Source of the DNA: Solwaraspora sp. WMMD791 | GTDB lineage: Bacteria; Actinomycetota; Actinomycetes; Mycobacteriales; Micromonosporaceae | Length of the DNA: 64,000 bases | Assembly: GCF_029581195.1 (NCBI RefSeq) | Contig: NZ_CP120737.1 | Location: 4,131,001-4,195,000 of the forward strand | Reading direction: 5' to 3' | Part shown: positions 1 to 6,695 of the stretch, piece after piece | Position numbering within the stretch: the first letter of the stretch is position 1 | How the letters are laid out: every line of letters begins with the position of its first letter | Made by a program: the position numbers and the translations under genes | Notes under the pieces: generated by a model | What the model saw: the letters and a program-made list of their open reading frames with translations, nothing else | Told to the model about the DNA's origin: nothing | Databases searched by the model: none

Positions 1-847
1 GCCGGACCAGCTCCCCCAACCCGACCGACCCGACACCCTCCACGTTGGCCGTCCGCGCCTGCAACGTCACCACATGCGGATGCTCCGGCCGCAACTCCGC
101 CGCGTCCTCCACCATCACGATCCGCTCACCGGCCGGCACCAGCCCGAGCATCGTGTTCAACAGGGTCGTCTTGCCCGACCCCGTACCGCCCGCGATCAGG
201 TACGCCAACCGGCCGGCCACCACCGCCCGCAGCAGCTGCGCCACCCCGTCGTCGACCATGCCGTTGGCCACCAGCTCCGCCAACTGGAACGGCCGCTGCC
301 GGAACGTCCGCAACGACAGGTACGGACCCGTCGCCGCCACCGGCGGCAACACCGCGTGCAACCGGGTCCCGTCCGGCAACCGGGCGTCGACGTACGGGCA
401 ACCGTCGTCGAGCCGACGCCCACACGCCGCCGCCAGCCGCTGCGCCAACCGCCGTACCTCGTCGACCGACCGCAACGCCACCGCGGCCCGCTCCAGCCCG
501 CTGCCCCGGTCCACCCACACCTGCACGCCGTTGACCAGCACATCGGTCACCCGTACGTCGGCCAGCAACGGCGCCAACGGCCCAGCGCCGGCCAACTCCC
601 CGTGCACCCGGTCGGCCAGCCGCAACAACCCGGCGTCACCGCGCAACGCCGCCCCCGGCTCGGCCCGCACCGCACTGACCACCGACGCCGGCGTCACCGG
701 CGTACCGTCCGCGACGAACCGCTCCCGCACGCGGGCCGCCACCGCCGCACGATCGACCTGGCCCGCGACGTCACCCCGGGGTCGCCTCTCGGCGGTGACG
801 AGCGGCGGGTCGGTGCGGTGCATCGCGGTGGGGTACGGCGGCGGCAT
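1..847 (-). CDS. cpaF: CpaF/TadA-type secretion ATPase (partial, runs off left edge)
   Basis: Hexameric ATPase of type II/IV secretion and Flp-pilus (Tad) systems, acting at the inner face of the membrane. The first 282 residues are visible. An N-terminal domain (about 35-200) leads to a Walker A GGTGSGKT at 220-227 and the strand IVMVEDAAELRP just after. The start is ATG at 847 behind GGAGGG on the minus strand. In related actinobacteria this gene directly follows ssd; here about 3.4 kb lie between them. Its first codons and upstream DNA resemble those of ssd (see 845-982), so the present N-terminus may be a fusion of ssd start codons to cpaF. The product is certain at family level; the transported substrate is not visible. 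Confidence 0.92.
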   Translation of the reverse strand, partial: MPPPYPTAMHRTDPPLVTAERRPRGDVAGQVDRAAVAARVRERFVADGTPVTPASVVSAVRAEPGAALRGDAGLLRLADRVHGELAGAGPLAPLLADVRVTDVLVNGVQVWVDRGSGLERAAVALRSVDEVRRLAQRLAAACGRRLDDGCPYVDARLPDGTRLHAVLPPVAATGPYLSLRTFRQRPFQLAELVANGMVDDGVAQLLRAVVAGRLAYLIAGGTGSGKTTLLNTMLGLVPAGERIVMVEDAAELRPEHPHVVTLQARTANVEGVGSVGLGELVR

Positions 848-982
848 CTGAGCCCTCCTACGGATCAGGAAGCGATGCCGAAACTGTGGACGTCGACACG
901 GCGTCCACGCCTGGCCGATCAGACGGCCTGTGGACAACCGACCCGCCTGTGGATAACTCCTCCCGGCGCAGGTGATCTGCTA
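845..982 (-). repeat. Upstream region of cpaF, diverged copy of the ssd upstream region
   Basis: This 138-nt stretch, from the cpaF start codon upstream to GATCTGCTA, aligns colinearly with 5332-5468 in front of ssd. Shared landmarks in the same order and nearly the same spacing are the start codon with GCGGCAT, a CCTCCT ribosome-site complement, GATGCCG-AACTGTGG, two TGTGGACAA/TGTGGATAA boxes 19 nt apart, and GATCTGCTA. The homology is obvious by eye although many positions differ, so the duplication is not recent. Confidence 0.8.
929..956. promoter_or_regulatory. Pair of DnaA-box-like 9-mers upstream of cpaF
   Basis: TGTGGACAA at 929-937 and TGTGGATAA at 948-956. The second is the exact complement of the TTATCCACA DnaA box; the first complements TTGTCCACA, the form common in high-GC actinobacteria. 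The 19-nt start-to-start spacing is identical to the pair in front of ssd. Binding by DnaA is an inference. Confidence 0.55.
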
Positions 983-1010
983 TGGCAACCGGGGCACCGA
1001 ATCGACCGGG

Positions 1011-1193
1011 TCAGATCGAACGGCGTGGCCAGCGTCGGCGCGGGCGCGGCTCCTCCTCGCGGTGTTGGCGCTGGTGCTCGCGCACCCGGTCTTCCCATGC
1101 CTGCTGGTCGTCGTCGGCGGGATCGAACGGGTACCAGCGGTGCGAACCGTCCTCGAAGTGCATGTCCTCGTCGCCGGGCCGAATGACCGACAT
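1011..1193 (-). CDS. Small hypothetical protein (60 aa)
   Basis: Sixty residues with an acidic centre (FDPADDDQQAWEDRV) and a very basic tail ending in RRRWPRRSI. The ATG at 1193 overlaps the TGA of the preceding ORF (TGATG), so translation is probably coupled. It is the last of three coupled small ORFs that diverge from the XRE/DUF397 pair. No known domain is recognised. Coupling and conserved position are the main evidence that it is real; function unknown. Confidence 0.5.
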   Translation of the reverse strand: MSVIRPGDEDMHFEDGSHRWYPFDPADDDQQAWEDRVREHQRQHREEEPRPRRRWPRRSI

Positions 1194-1411
1194 CAGCGCC
1201 ACCACCCCATGAAGCGCCAGTACAGGTAGCCGCTGCGGTCGTCTGCCAGGTCGATCATCGCGTCGAGCAGGCACGTCGCCATGTAGACCGACAGCGACAC
1301 CGTCGCCCCCGCGTACTCCGCGAGGAGTTCCTGACGACGGGTGTGACAGGGCCAGGGATCCGCGCATCCGGCACAGGTCCACGCCGGCTGGATCGGGATG
1401 TGGACGCTCAC
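1193..1411 (-). CDS. Small hypothetical protein (72 aa), CxxC-type motif
   Basis: Start GTG at 1411 is preceded by GAAGGAGG at good spacing and overlaps the previous stop (GTGA). Residues near 10-18 carry CAGCADPWPC, three cysteines that could bind a metal. A hydrophobic stretch (VSLSVYMATCLLDAMIDLA) follows and the C-terminus is aromatic (YLYWRFMGWWR). Short proteins of this kind often sit beside XRE/DUF397 regulators in Micromonospora and Streptomyces; no function is known to me. Confidence 0.6.
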   Translation of the reverse strand: MSVHIPIQPAWTCAGCADPWPCHTRRQELLAEYAGATVSLSVYMATCLLDAMIDLADDRSGYLYWRFMGWWR

Positions 1412-1584
1412 TCGTCCTCCTTCGGCCAGTGACCCCGGTTGATCGGTATCCGGTGCCGCGCCCGGCAGGGCAAGGCCGACCCGCACCGACAGACCTGCTG
1501 CCACTTGCTCCAGGACCACACCGGCCGATGTCGCCTGGCCAGAGTCCGTGCGACCGCGACGACGTACGCCTCGTAGCTGACCAC
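1408..1584 (-). CDS. Small hypothetical protein (58 aa)
   Basis: Start GTG at 1584 behind GAGGAGGC. The product begins SYEAYVVAVARTLARRHRP and contains a CRCG motif. The stop overlaps the next GTG, making this the first of three tightly coupled small genes (1584 to 1011). A longer in-frame version starting farther upstream would lack a ribosome site. It diverges from the XRE gene at 1798, so both sets probably share the 1585-1797 promoter region. Confidence 0.55.
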   Translation of the reverse strand: MVSYEAYVVAVARTLARRHRPVWSWSKWQQVCRCGSALPCRARHRIPINRGHWPKEDE

Positions 1585-1797
1585 AGGCTGCCTCCTCGCT
1601 ACAGAACGAGAGCATCGGTGCGGCGTCGGGCACGCCGCGCTGTTCGCCGTACCGGTGATGCGGCCGGCGTTCACATGTGCCCTATCACCATGGCAGCCAT
1701 CATTGAAATCCGCAATATGCGGATCGCAGACTGGCCTTGATCAACTTGTGTCGGACATGGGCTTGATCAGCAGTTGGGTGGAGTGCAGTATGCGTCT

Positions 1798-2673
1798 GTG
1801 GCACCACGACAAAGCCCGACAGTCAAACGGCGACGACTGGCGATGACGCTCCGACGCCTGCGGGAGCAGGCAGGTCTATCGTCGACCGAGGCTGCCCGGC
1901 AGGTCGATCATGACGGGAGCTGGCTGTCCCGTATCGAAACCGCCGAGGTCCGACCGCATCCGAACGACGTGCGAGCGCTCCTTGGGCTCTACGGTGTCGG
2001 CGGTGAGCAAGCTGAGGCTGTCATCGCTGTCGCCCGACAAGCCCGGCAGCGGGGCTGGTGGCAGCGCTACAGCGAGGTGCTACCTGAGTGGTTCGTGACC
2101 TACGTCGGCATGGAGTCCGAAGCGTCGGTCATCCGGTCCTACCAGTGCCAGATGGTTCCAGGCATTCTGCAGACCGAGGAGTATGCACGGGCGGCGTTCC
2201 GGGGCGCGCCGATCCCGATGCGCGACAGTGAGCTCGAACAACAGGTCGCACTGCGGATGGACCGGCAGTCCATCCTGGGCACAGACGAACAGCCGATCCT
2301 GCGGATGATCCTCGACGAAGCAGCGGTACGGCGGATGGTCGGCGGGCCGCAGGTGCTTCGGGCGCAGCTCGACCGCTTGATCGCGGAGTGTGACCGGACC
2401 CGAGTTCAGATTCAGATCCTGCCGTTCGGTGCCGGTGCTGGTTTCGACGGTAGCTTCGTCATCCTTGACTTCCCGCCGATGCCCGAGCCGTTTCCTGAAT
2501 CGGCCGAGGATCGGCTGGTCTACGTCGGCACCCTCACCGGCGCGCTCTACCTCGAGCAACCGTCCGAGGTCGCCGCCTACTCGGCCGCGTTTGAGCAGCT
2601 CGCCGCCGAGGCTCTGCCACCAACGGCCTCCCGCGATACCTTGGCTAGGATCGCCAGCGATCTGGCGACCTAG
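1798..2673 (+). CDS. XRE-family regulator with DUF5753 (Scr1-type)
   Basis: An N-terminal helix-turn-helix (about residues 8-65; RRLREQAGLSSTEAARQV, SWLSRIETAE) is followed by a DUF5753-type ligand/partner domain to residue 291 (YQCQMVPGILQTEEYARAA, ILPFGAG). Such proteins are regulators almost always paired with a DUF397 protein, as here 15 nt downstream. The start is uncertain: GTG at 1798 gives the usual APRQSPTV N-terminus, while TTG 1774 and GTG 1783 are in frame. Family knowledge suggests the pair acts on development or antibiotic production; the target is unknown. Confidence 0.88.
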   Translation: MAPRQSPTVKRRRLAMTLRRLREQAGLSSTEAARQVDHDGSWLSRIETAEVRPHPNDVRALLGLYGVGGEQAEAVIAVARQARQRGWWQRYSEVLPEWFVTYVGMESEASVIRSYQCQMVPGILQTEEYARAAFRGAPIPMRDSELEQQVALRMDRQSILGTDEQPILRMILDEAAVRRMVGGPQVLRAQLDRLIAECDRTRVQIQILPFGAGAGFDGSFVILDFPPMPEPFPESAEDRLVYVGTLTGALYLEQPSEVAAYSAAFEQLAAEALPPTASRDTLARIASDLAT

Positions 2674-2688
2674 CAGAAGGAGCATGAC

Positions 2689-2874
2689 GTGGACTCGGCG
2701 TGGCGCAAGAGCACCCGGTCTGGTTCCTCCGGTGACTGTGTAGAAGCTCGGCGCAGCGACCATGCTGCCCAGGTCCGCGACAGTAAGGATGAGGCTGGGC
2801 CGGTGCTGTCGTTCACCGCCGACACCTGGACCGACTTCGTCCAGGGGATCAAGATCGGCCAGTTCAACCGCTGA
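2689..2874 (+). CDS. DUF397 protein (copy 1)
   Basis: Sixty-one residues in the DUF397 pattern: WRKSTRSGSSGDCVE near the start, then VRDSK and a C-terminal LSFTADTWTDFVQGIK. GTG start behind GAAGGAG, 15 nt after the XRE stop, so one transcript. DUF397 proteins are small partners of XRE/DUF5753 regulators. Its last 25 residues nearly match copy 2 at 3495-3683, and both genes end in similar hairpins, so the two are paralogues. Confidence 0.88.
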   Translation: MDSAWRKSTRSGSSGDCVEARRSDHAAQVRDSKDEAGPVLSFTADTWTDFVQGIKIGQFNR

Positions 2875-2887
2875 CTCCGATGAACGG

Positions 2888-2923
2888 CTGCCCCCGCTCC
2901 CAGGCATGGGACCGAGGGCAGCT
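2888..2923 (+). terminator. Hairpin after DUF397 copy 1
   Basis: GCTGCCC (2888-2894) pairs with GGGCAGC (2917-2923), with further CTCCC/GGGA pairing inside; no T tract. The layout matches the hairpin after DUF397 copy 2. Confidence 0.55.
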
Positions 2924-3032
2924 CGGGGCGTCAGATCACCGCCGGCCGTACGAGAACCCGACGCTGTCGGCCACGACCGGACTCCACGTGTCGTATCGGC
3001 GTCAGCAAGACAGTACGCCAGCACGTAGTGAC

Positions 3033-3038
3033 TTAACT
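3033..3038 (+). promoter_or_regulatory. -10 element for leaderless GntR transcript
   Basis: TAACTT lies 7 nt before the GTG at 3046, and there is no ribosome site, the arrangement of a leaderless actinobacterial gene. Confidence 0.45.
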
Positions 3039-3045
3039 TGCCATT

Positions 3046-3459
3046 GTGGCCAGAGAAGGCGATTTCGATCCCGACGTCGCTACGTGGAAGCAGCTCGCAG
3101 ACCGGCTACGCCAGGCGATCCGTACGGGCGAGCTTGCCGCTGGTCAGCGAGTTCCTTCGGAGCTGCACCTGGTGCAGGAGTACGAGTTGAGTCGCCTCAC
3201 GGTCCGGCGCGCGCTACAGCAACTGCGAAGCGAGGGCTTGATCGTGGTCGTGCAGAGTCGCGGAACGTTCGTCATGGGCGAGCAGGAACGAACTGTCGTC
3301 ACCTTGGGTCGCGGCGACCGGGTGCAGGCCCGGATGCCCGATCCGGAGGAACGCCGGCAGTACGGGCTACACGAAGGCGAGCCGGTCGTACTCGTGACCC
3401 GCGCCGACGGCAGCAGGGAGGGCTACGGGGCACACCGGGTCACGATCGAAGGAAGGTAG
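3046..3459 (+). CDS. Short GntR-family transcriptional regulator
   Basis: 137 residues. A winged-helix GntR domain fills residues 10-78 (WKQLADRLRQAIRTGELAAG, RVPSEL, LSRLTVRRALQQLRSEGLI, SRGTFV). Only about 60 residues follow, far fewer than the roughly 160-residue UTRA effector domain of HutC-type members, so it is either a minimal regulator or C-terminally truncated. The gene lies between the two DUF397 genes. No ribosome site precedes GTG 3046; the -10-like TAACTT suggests a leaderless message. Confidence 0.8.
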   Translation: MAREGDFDPDVATWKQLADRLRQAIRTGELAAGQRVPSELHLVQEYELSRLTVRRALQQLRSEGLIVVVQSRGTFVMGEQERTVVTLGRGDRVQARMPDPEERRQYGLHEGEPVVLVTRADGSREGYGAHRVTIEGR

Positions 3460-3494
3460 TACCGAACTACGCCCGGTCCAGCGGAGGAACTGAC

Positions 3495-3683
3495 ATGACC
3501 GAACTCGTGTGGAAGAAGAGCACCCGCAGCAACGGAGGCGGGGACTGCGTCGAGGTCGCCAGCCCCAACCGAGCAGTCCTTGTCCGTGACAGCAAGGACC
3601 AGGCCGGACCAATCCTGTCGTTCACCGCCGACACCTGGACCGGCTTCGTCCGAGGGATCAAGGTCGGCCAGTTCGACCTCTGA
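3495..3683 (+). CDS. DUF397 protein (copy 2)
   Basis: Sixty-two residues: WKKSTRSNGGGDCVEVA, VRDSKDQ, LSFTADTWTGFVRGIKVG. ATG at 3495 behind GGAGGA. Unlike copy 1 it is not next to an XRE/DUF5753 gene but 35 nt behind the short GntR gene, an unusual pairing. Either the GntR protein has taken the partner role or a second XRE gene was lost. Confidence 0.87.
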   Translation: MTELVWKKSTRSNGGGDCVEVASPNRAVLVRDSKDQAGPILSFTADTWTGFVRGIKVGQFDL

Positions 3684-3695
3684 ACTCGCTGAACG

Positions 3696-3731
3696 TCTGC
3701 CCCTGATCCCAGGAACGGGACCAGGGGCAGA
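3696..3731 (+). terminator. Hairpin after DUF397 copy 2
   Basis: TCTGCCCCTG (3696-3705) pairs perfectly with CAGGGGCAGA (3722-3731), with inner pairing TCCC/GGGA. No T tract follows. It could serve both this gene and the convergent antitoxin gene. Confidence 0.6.
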
Positions 3732-3752
3732 CCCTGGCGTCAGGGTAGGCGG

Positions 3753-4067
3753 TCAGGCTGCGATGAACTCGACAGCACCGCTGCTGACCTTGATATTGAA
3801 GTCCATGCCTGTACCCTTCGACAGCTTGGCCAGGGTCGCGATCGACGGAGGCTGGTCGCCCGACTCAAGGCGCGCGATCACCGACTGGGTCATCCCGACC
3901 TCGCGGGCGAGCGCCGTCTGAGTGAGGCCATGCTCCCGGCGGTACCGCAAGATGCGCAGTGCGACGTCGTTGGCGAACGCTGTGCGGTTCCACTCCGAGC
4001 TGAACTCTGGGTCGTGGCGCTGCCCGTCGTGGACTTGGGCCGAGGTCTTCAGATCGGACAGGTTCAT
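3753..4067 (-). CDS. XRE-type antitoxin (HigA-like), orphaned
   Basis: About 104 residues with a helix-turn-helix at 40-90 (LRYRREHGLTQTALAREVGM, TQSVIARLESGDQPPS). Length and C-terminus match antitoxins of HigBA/RelE-type pairs in which the toxin gene comes first. ATG 4067 (or GTG 4070) overlaps a TGA that ends a toxin remnant. The toxin reading frame upstream is broken, so this antitoxin is probably an orphan that may still repress the 4148-4163 promoter. Confidence 0.78.
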   Translation of the reverse strand: MNLSDLKTSAQVHDGQRHDPEFSSEWNRTAFANDVALRILRYRREHGLTQTALAREVGMTQSVIARLESGDQPPSIATLAKLSKGTGMDFNIKVSSGAVEFIAA

Positions 4068-4140
4068 CACTCGTCGCCCCTCACTTCATCGATGCGCTAC
4101 TCAGCTTCCGCCTCGGGGTGGTAGTAGACAGGCCACGACG
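4067..4140 (-). pseudogene. Decayed RelE/HigB-type toxin
   Basis: One frame reads SWPVYYHPEAEAE and then stops (TAG at 4097-4099). The W-x-V-x-x-HPEAEAE pattern is the typical start of RelE/HigB toxins. Another frame reads RIDEVRGDE to a TGA overlapping the antitoxin ATG, as a toxin C-terminus would. Only about 70 nt remain of an expected 300-350, so most of the gene is deleted and the frame is broken. No start codon remains in the first frame. Confidence 0.5.
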
Positions 4141-4147
4141 CCTGGCG

Positions 4148-4163
4148 AATATAGCAGAACTGC
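4148..4163 (-). promoter_or_regulatory. Promoter and possible operator of the toxin-antitoxin remnant
   Basis: On the minus strand TATATT (4148-4153) looks like a -10 hexamer. It overlaps an inverted repeat GCAG-AA-CTGC (4154-4163), suitable for a dimeric XRE repressor. Autorepression by the antitoxin is an inference. Confidence 0.4.
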
Positions 4164-4171
4164 GATAATGG

Positions 4172-4246
4172 CGTATGCCTGGAGGCCGCATCACCGGAAC
4201 GTCGGTCGCCCGCGCCCGCGCCTGAACGAGCCGGATCGGTCGTCAT
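4172..4246 (-). pseudogene. Remnant of the original cpaF start behind ssd
   Basis: The ssd stop overlaps an ATG (ATGA, 4246-4243), the usual coupling to a following gene. The frame reads MTTDPARSGAGAGDRRSG and then runs into the toxin-antitoxin remnant. The opening TDP...RR..GD resembles the TDPP...RRPRGD near residues 12-26 of the intact CpaF at 847. This looks like the first 20-25 codons of cpaF left when the cargo arrived; the right-hand limit is approximate. Confidence 0.4.
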
Positions 4247-5334
4247 GACGCTGCCGCCGTACGGTCGACCAGGCCGGCGACGACCCGCTGACACAACTCG
4301 GCCAACGGGCCGCGACCCGACGCACCCGGCGCTTCGCCACGCTCCAGCCCACGGCTGACCCGTGGCTCAGGCTGCAGCACCCCGGTCACCGGCAGCCCGA
4401 GGGTCCGGCCGATCTCCCGGGCCCGCAGCCGGCCCGGTGCCGGCCCGCGCACGACCAGCGACAGGTCGGTGCAGTGCGGCTGGATGCCGGCGATCACCCG
4501 GGCGGTCGCGGCGGTGGCCCGCAACTCGGCCGGGACCAGGACGAGGACCCGGTCGGTGAGGTGCATCGCGGCGACGGCGGCGTCGTCGGGCCGCCGGGGC
4601 AGGTCGACGACGATCAGGTCCCGCTCCCGCCGGGCGGCGTCCAGCGCGGCGGTCATCGTGGCAGCGGGCAACGGCAGCGGCTCGCCCCGGTCCCAGGAGA
4701 GCAGGCCGAGGTCACCCCGGCAGGGCAGGGCGACGGCGAGGGCCGCCGGGTCGATCCGGCCGTCACTGTCGGCCAGGGCCGGCCAGCGCAGGCCGTCGAT
4801 CTGCTCCCAGCCGAGGACCAGGTCGAGGCCGCCGCCGAGCGGGTCGGCGTCGACCAGCAGGCTGCGCAGGCCACGCCGGGCGGCGGTGACCGACAGGGCT
4901 CCGGCCAGCACGCTGGCACCGGCCCCGCCCCGGCCGCCGATCACCCCGACGACCGCTGCGGCGGGTCGCTCCGCGTCGCCGTCGTCGGTGAACCGGTCGA
5001 CCAGCCACGGCTCGGCGGCCGGCAGGATCGCGACATGCTCGGCACCGAGCACCTCGGCGATCTGCCAGGGCGGCTCCTGGTCGGCGCGGCCGACCAGCAC
5101 CAGCCGGGGTCGGCGGGGCAGCCGGGCCCGCAGGTAGGCGTCCGCCTGGTCGGCGCCGACCAGGACGAGTGGGGCGACGGCTTGCCGGGAGCGGGCGGCC
5201 ACGGGGTCTGCGGCCAGGTCGACCTCGGTGCCGGCGAGCGCCGCGAGGCGCAGCAGGTCGTCGAGGAGCCGTTCGTCGGCGGTGACGACCAGCGGCAGCC
5301 GGCGGGGTACGACGGTGCTGGTGCGCGGCGGCAT
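4243..5334 (-). CDS. ssd: Ssd/CpaE-like septum-site/pilus ATPase
   Basis: 363 residues of the MinD/CpaE-like family that precedes cpaF in actinobacteria (Ssd, Rv3660c type). Residues 10-125 form a receiver-like N-terminal domain. The ATPase part begins with VIGGRGGAGAS (131-141), a deviant P-loop without the usual lysines, followed by VDADPLGGGLD (161-171). In the family the protein influences septum placement and the Tad pilus ATPase. Start ATG 5334 behind AGGAGGT; the open frame continues upstream without another ribosome site. The partner cpaF now lies 3.4 kb away. Confidence 0.88.
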   Translation of the reverse strand: MPPRTSTVVPRRLPLVVTADERLLDDLLRLAALAGTEVDLAADPVAARSRQAVAPLVLVGADQADAYLRARLPRRPRLVLVGRADQEPPWQIAEVLGAEHVAILPAAEPWLVDRFTDDGDAERPAAAVVGVIGGRGGAGASVLAGALSVTAARRGLRSLLVDADPLGGGLDLVLGWEQIDGLRWPALADSDGRIDPAALAVALPCRGDLGLLSWDRGEPLPLPAATMTAALDAARRERDLIVVDLPRRPDDAAVAAMHLTDRVLVLVPAELRATAATARVIAGIQPHCTDLSLVVRGPAPGRLRAREIGRTLGLPVTGVLQPEPRVSRGLERGEAPGASGRGPLAELCQRVVAGLVDRTAAAS

Positions 5335-5468
5335 CCGGACCTCCTGCGGTCGGTGAGGGATGCCGTAACTGTGGGTACAGACCTGGGACCGGCGCGCTGT
5401 CGGCCCGGCGGGCTGTGGACAACCGGGCCGCCTGTGGACAACGCCGCCAACAGCGAGTTGATCTGCTA
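5332..5468 (-). repeat. Upstream region of ssd, paired with 845-982
   Basis: This region is colinear with the DNA before cpaF (845-982): start codon, ribosome site, GATGCCGTAACTGTGG, two TGTGGACAA boxes 19 nt apart, and GATCTGCTA. It is probably the ancestral copy because ssd is the usual first gene of this operon. Confidence 0.8.
5414..5441. promoter_or_regulatory. Pair of DnaA-box-like 9-mers upstream of ssd
   Basis: TGTGGACAA at 5414-5422 and again at 5433-5441 (complement TTGTCCACA). They lie 80-107 nt upstream of the ssd start, between it and the 6C RNA gene. DnaA control of a septum-site gene would link replication to division; this is inference. Confidence 0.55.
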
Positions 5469-5510
5469 CAGCGAGTGCGGCCCGTGAACCGCCGGGCACC
5501 GACCCGGAGA

Positions 5511-5585
5511 TAGCGACGACCCCCGCCGGGGGGATGGCGGGGGTCGTCTGGGGTTCGGCTCCGGGGGGGTCGAGCCGAACCCTCT
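5511..5585 (-). ncRNA. 6C small RNA
   Basis: Two tandem perfect hairpins read on the minus strand, each with a C-rich loop. The first stem is 5572-5582 with 5551-5561 (11 bp), loop of about 10 nt with seven consecutive C. The second is 5536-5548 with 5515-5527 (13 bp), loop ATCCCCCC. This is the defining structure of the actinobacterial 6C RNA. The position between ssd and the HAD phosphatase gene is also where M. tuberculosis carries its 6C RNA (B11). Family members repress targets by pairing their C-rich loops with G-rich mRNA. The second hairpin probably doubles as terminator; the 5' end is not determined. Confidence 0.88.
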
Positions 5586-5841
5586 CAGCGGTCACGGGGG
5601 GTGCAACCGCCGAGCGTCTGTTGGATGCCACGACCCGGGAAATGAAACCGCGTCACAAACAAGCATGCCTGAGCGGACCGCCACACGTCGAGTGGTGTTT
5701 CCCGCGAGTCGCGTGACGCCAGCCGACCCGAGCAGCGGTCGGAGCAGCCCGGTCGCTGATCCGACGATCAGTGTCCAGGCCATCCCGCAGGTGTCGGCCG
5801 GGGGGTGGCCCCGGGGACCGCCGACAGCGGCACGCTACGGC

Positions 5842-5847
5842 TAGACT
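5842..5847 (+). promoter_or_regulatory. -10 element for leaderless HAD phosphatase gene
   Basis: TAGACT 8 nt upstream of GTG 5856, with no ribosome site between. Confidence 0.5.
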
Positions 5848-5855
5848 TCAGCGTC

Positions 5856-6656
5856 GTGGGCCGCAGCGCCGCTTTTTTTGATCTCGACAAGACCGTCATC
5901 GCCAAGTCCAGCGCCTTGGCGTTCGGCCGGCCTTTCTACCGCGATGGGCTGATCACCCGCCGGGACGTGGTCAAGTCGGCGTACGCGCAGTTGATGTTCC
6001 GCCTCGGCGGCACCGACGAGCAGACCATGGCCCGCACCCGGGACTACCTTGCCGCGCTGTGCAAGGGCTGGCCGGTGGAGCAGGTCCGCCAACTCGTCGC
6101 CGAGACCCTGCACGAGCTGATCAACCCGTACGTTTACGCCGAGGCCGCCGCGCTCATCGAGGAACATCAGGCCGCAGGCCGGGACGTGGTGCTGGTTTCG
6201 GCCTCCGGCGAGGAGATGGTCCGGCCGATCGGCGAACTGCTGGGGATCACCGACGTCATCGCGACCCGGATGGCGGTCGAGGACGGCCGGTACAGCGGGG
6301 AAATCGAATTCTACGCCGCCGGTCCGGCCAAGGCGACGGGCATCGTCGAGCTGGCCGAGCAGCGCGGATACGACCTGGCGGAGTGCTACGCCTATTCCGA
6401 TTCCTACACCGACGTGCCGATGCTGGAATGCGTCGGGCACCCCAGTGCGGTCAATCCGGACCGGCAACTGCGTCGGATCGCCACCGAGCAGGGCTGGCCG
6501 GTGCTGGCGTTCCGCCATCCCGTACCGCTCGGGCGCCGGCTGCGGGAACGTCCGGCCGTGCCGGTCGCCGCCGCCGCGCTCAGCGTCGGGGTCGGGGTCG
6601 CGATCGGCATCGCCTGGTACGGCCGGCACCGCCGCACCCGGGCCACCTCGTCCTGA
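5856..6656 (+). CDS. HAD-IB family phosphatase (SerB-like, membrane-anchored)
   Basis: 266 residues of the HAD-IB family, homologous in context to mycobacterial Rv3661. Motif I is DLDKT (9-13), with the aspartate nucleophile and the second acid. Motif II is LVSASGEE, the conserved lysine is in AGPAKATG, and motif IV is SDSYTDVPML. A hydrophobic C-terminal segment (VAAAALSVGVGVAIGIAW) followed by RHRRTR suggests a single membrane anchor. GTG 5856 is chosen as a leaderless start 8 nt behind TAGACT; an in-frame start 17 codons upstream lacks support. The substrate is unknown; phosphoserine-like or lipid phosphates are possible. Confidence 0.88.
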   Translation: MGRSAAFFDLDKTVIAKSSALAFGRPFYRDGLITRRDVVKSAYAQLMFRLGGTDEQTMARTRDYLAALCKGWPVEQVRQLVAETLHELINPYVYAEAAALIEEHQAAGRDVVLVSASGEEMVRPIGELLGITDVIATRMAVEDGRYSGEIEFYAAGPAKATGIVELAEQRGYDLAECYAYSDSYTDVPMLECVGHPSAVNPDRQLRRIATEQGWPVLAFRHPVPLGRRLRERPAVPVAAAALSVGVGVAIGIAWYGRHRRTRATSS

Positions 6657-6695
6657 CGACACCGACGAAAGCCGGCCACCTCGGCCTGACCACGT

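Noticed and set aside
929-5441. Replication origin suggested by clustered DnaA boxes
   Set aside because: Only two boxes per site, no AT-rich unwinding region, no dnaA/dnaN/gyrB or parAB nearby. Better explained as regulatory sites.
5592-5783. 63-residue ORF upstream of the 6C RNA
   Set aside because: No ribosome site; it overlaps the region that must carry the 6C promoter. The final residues come from the 6C leader.
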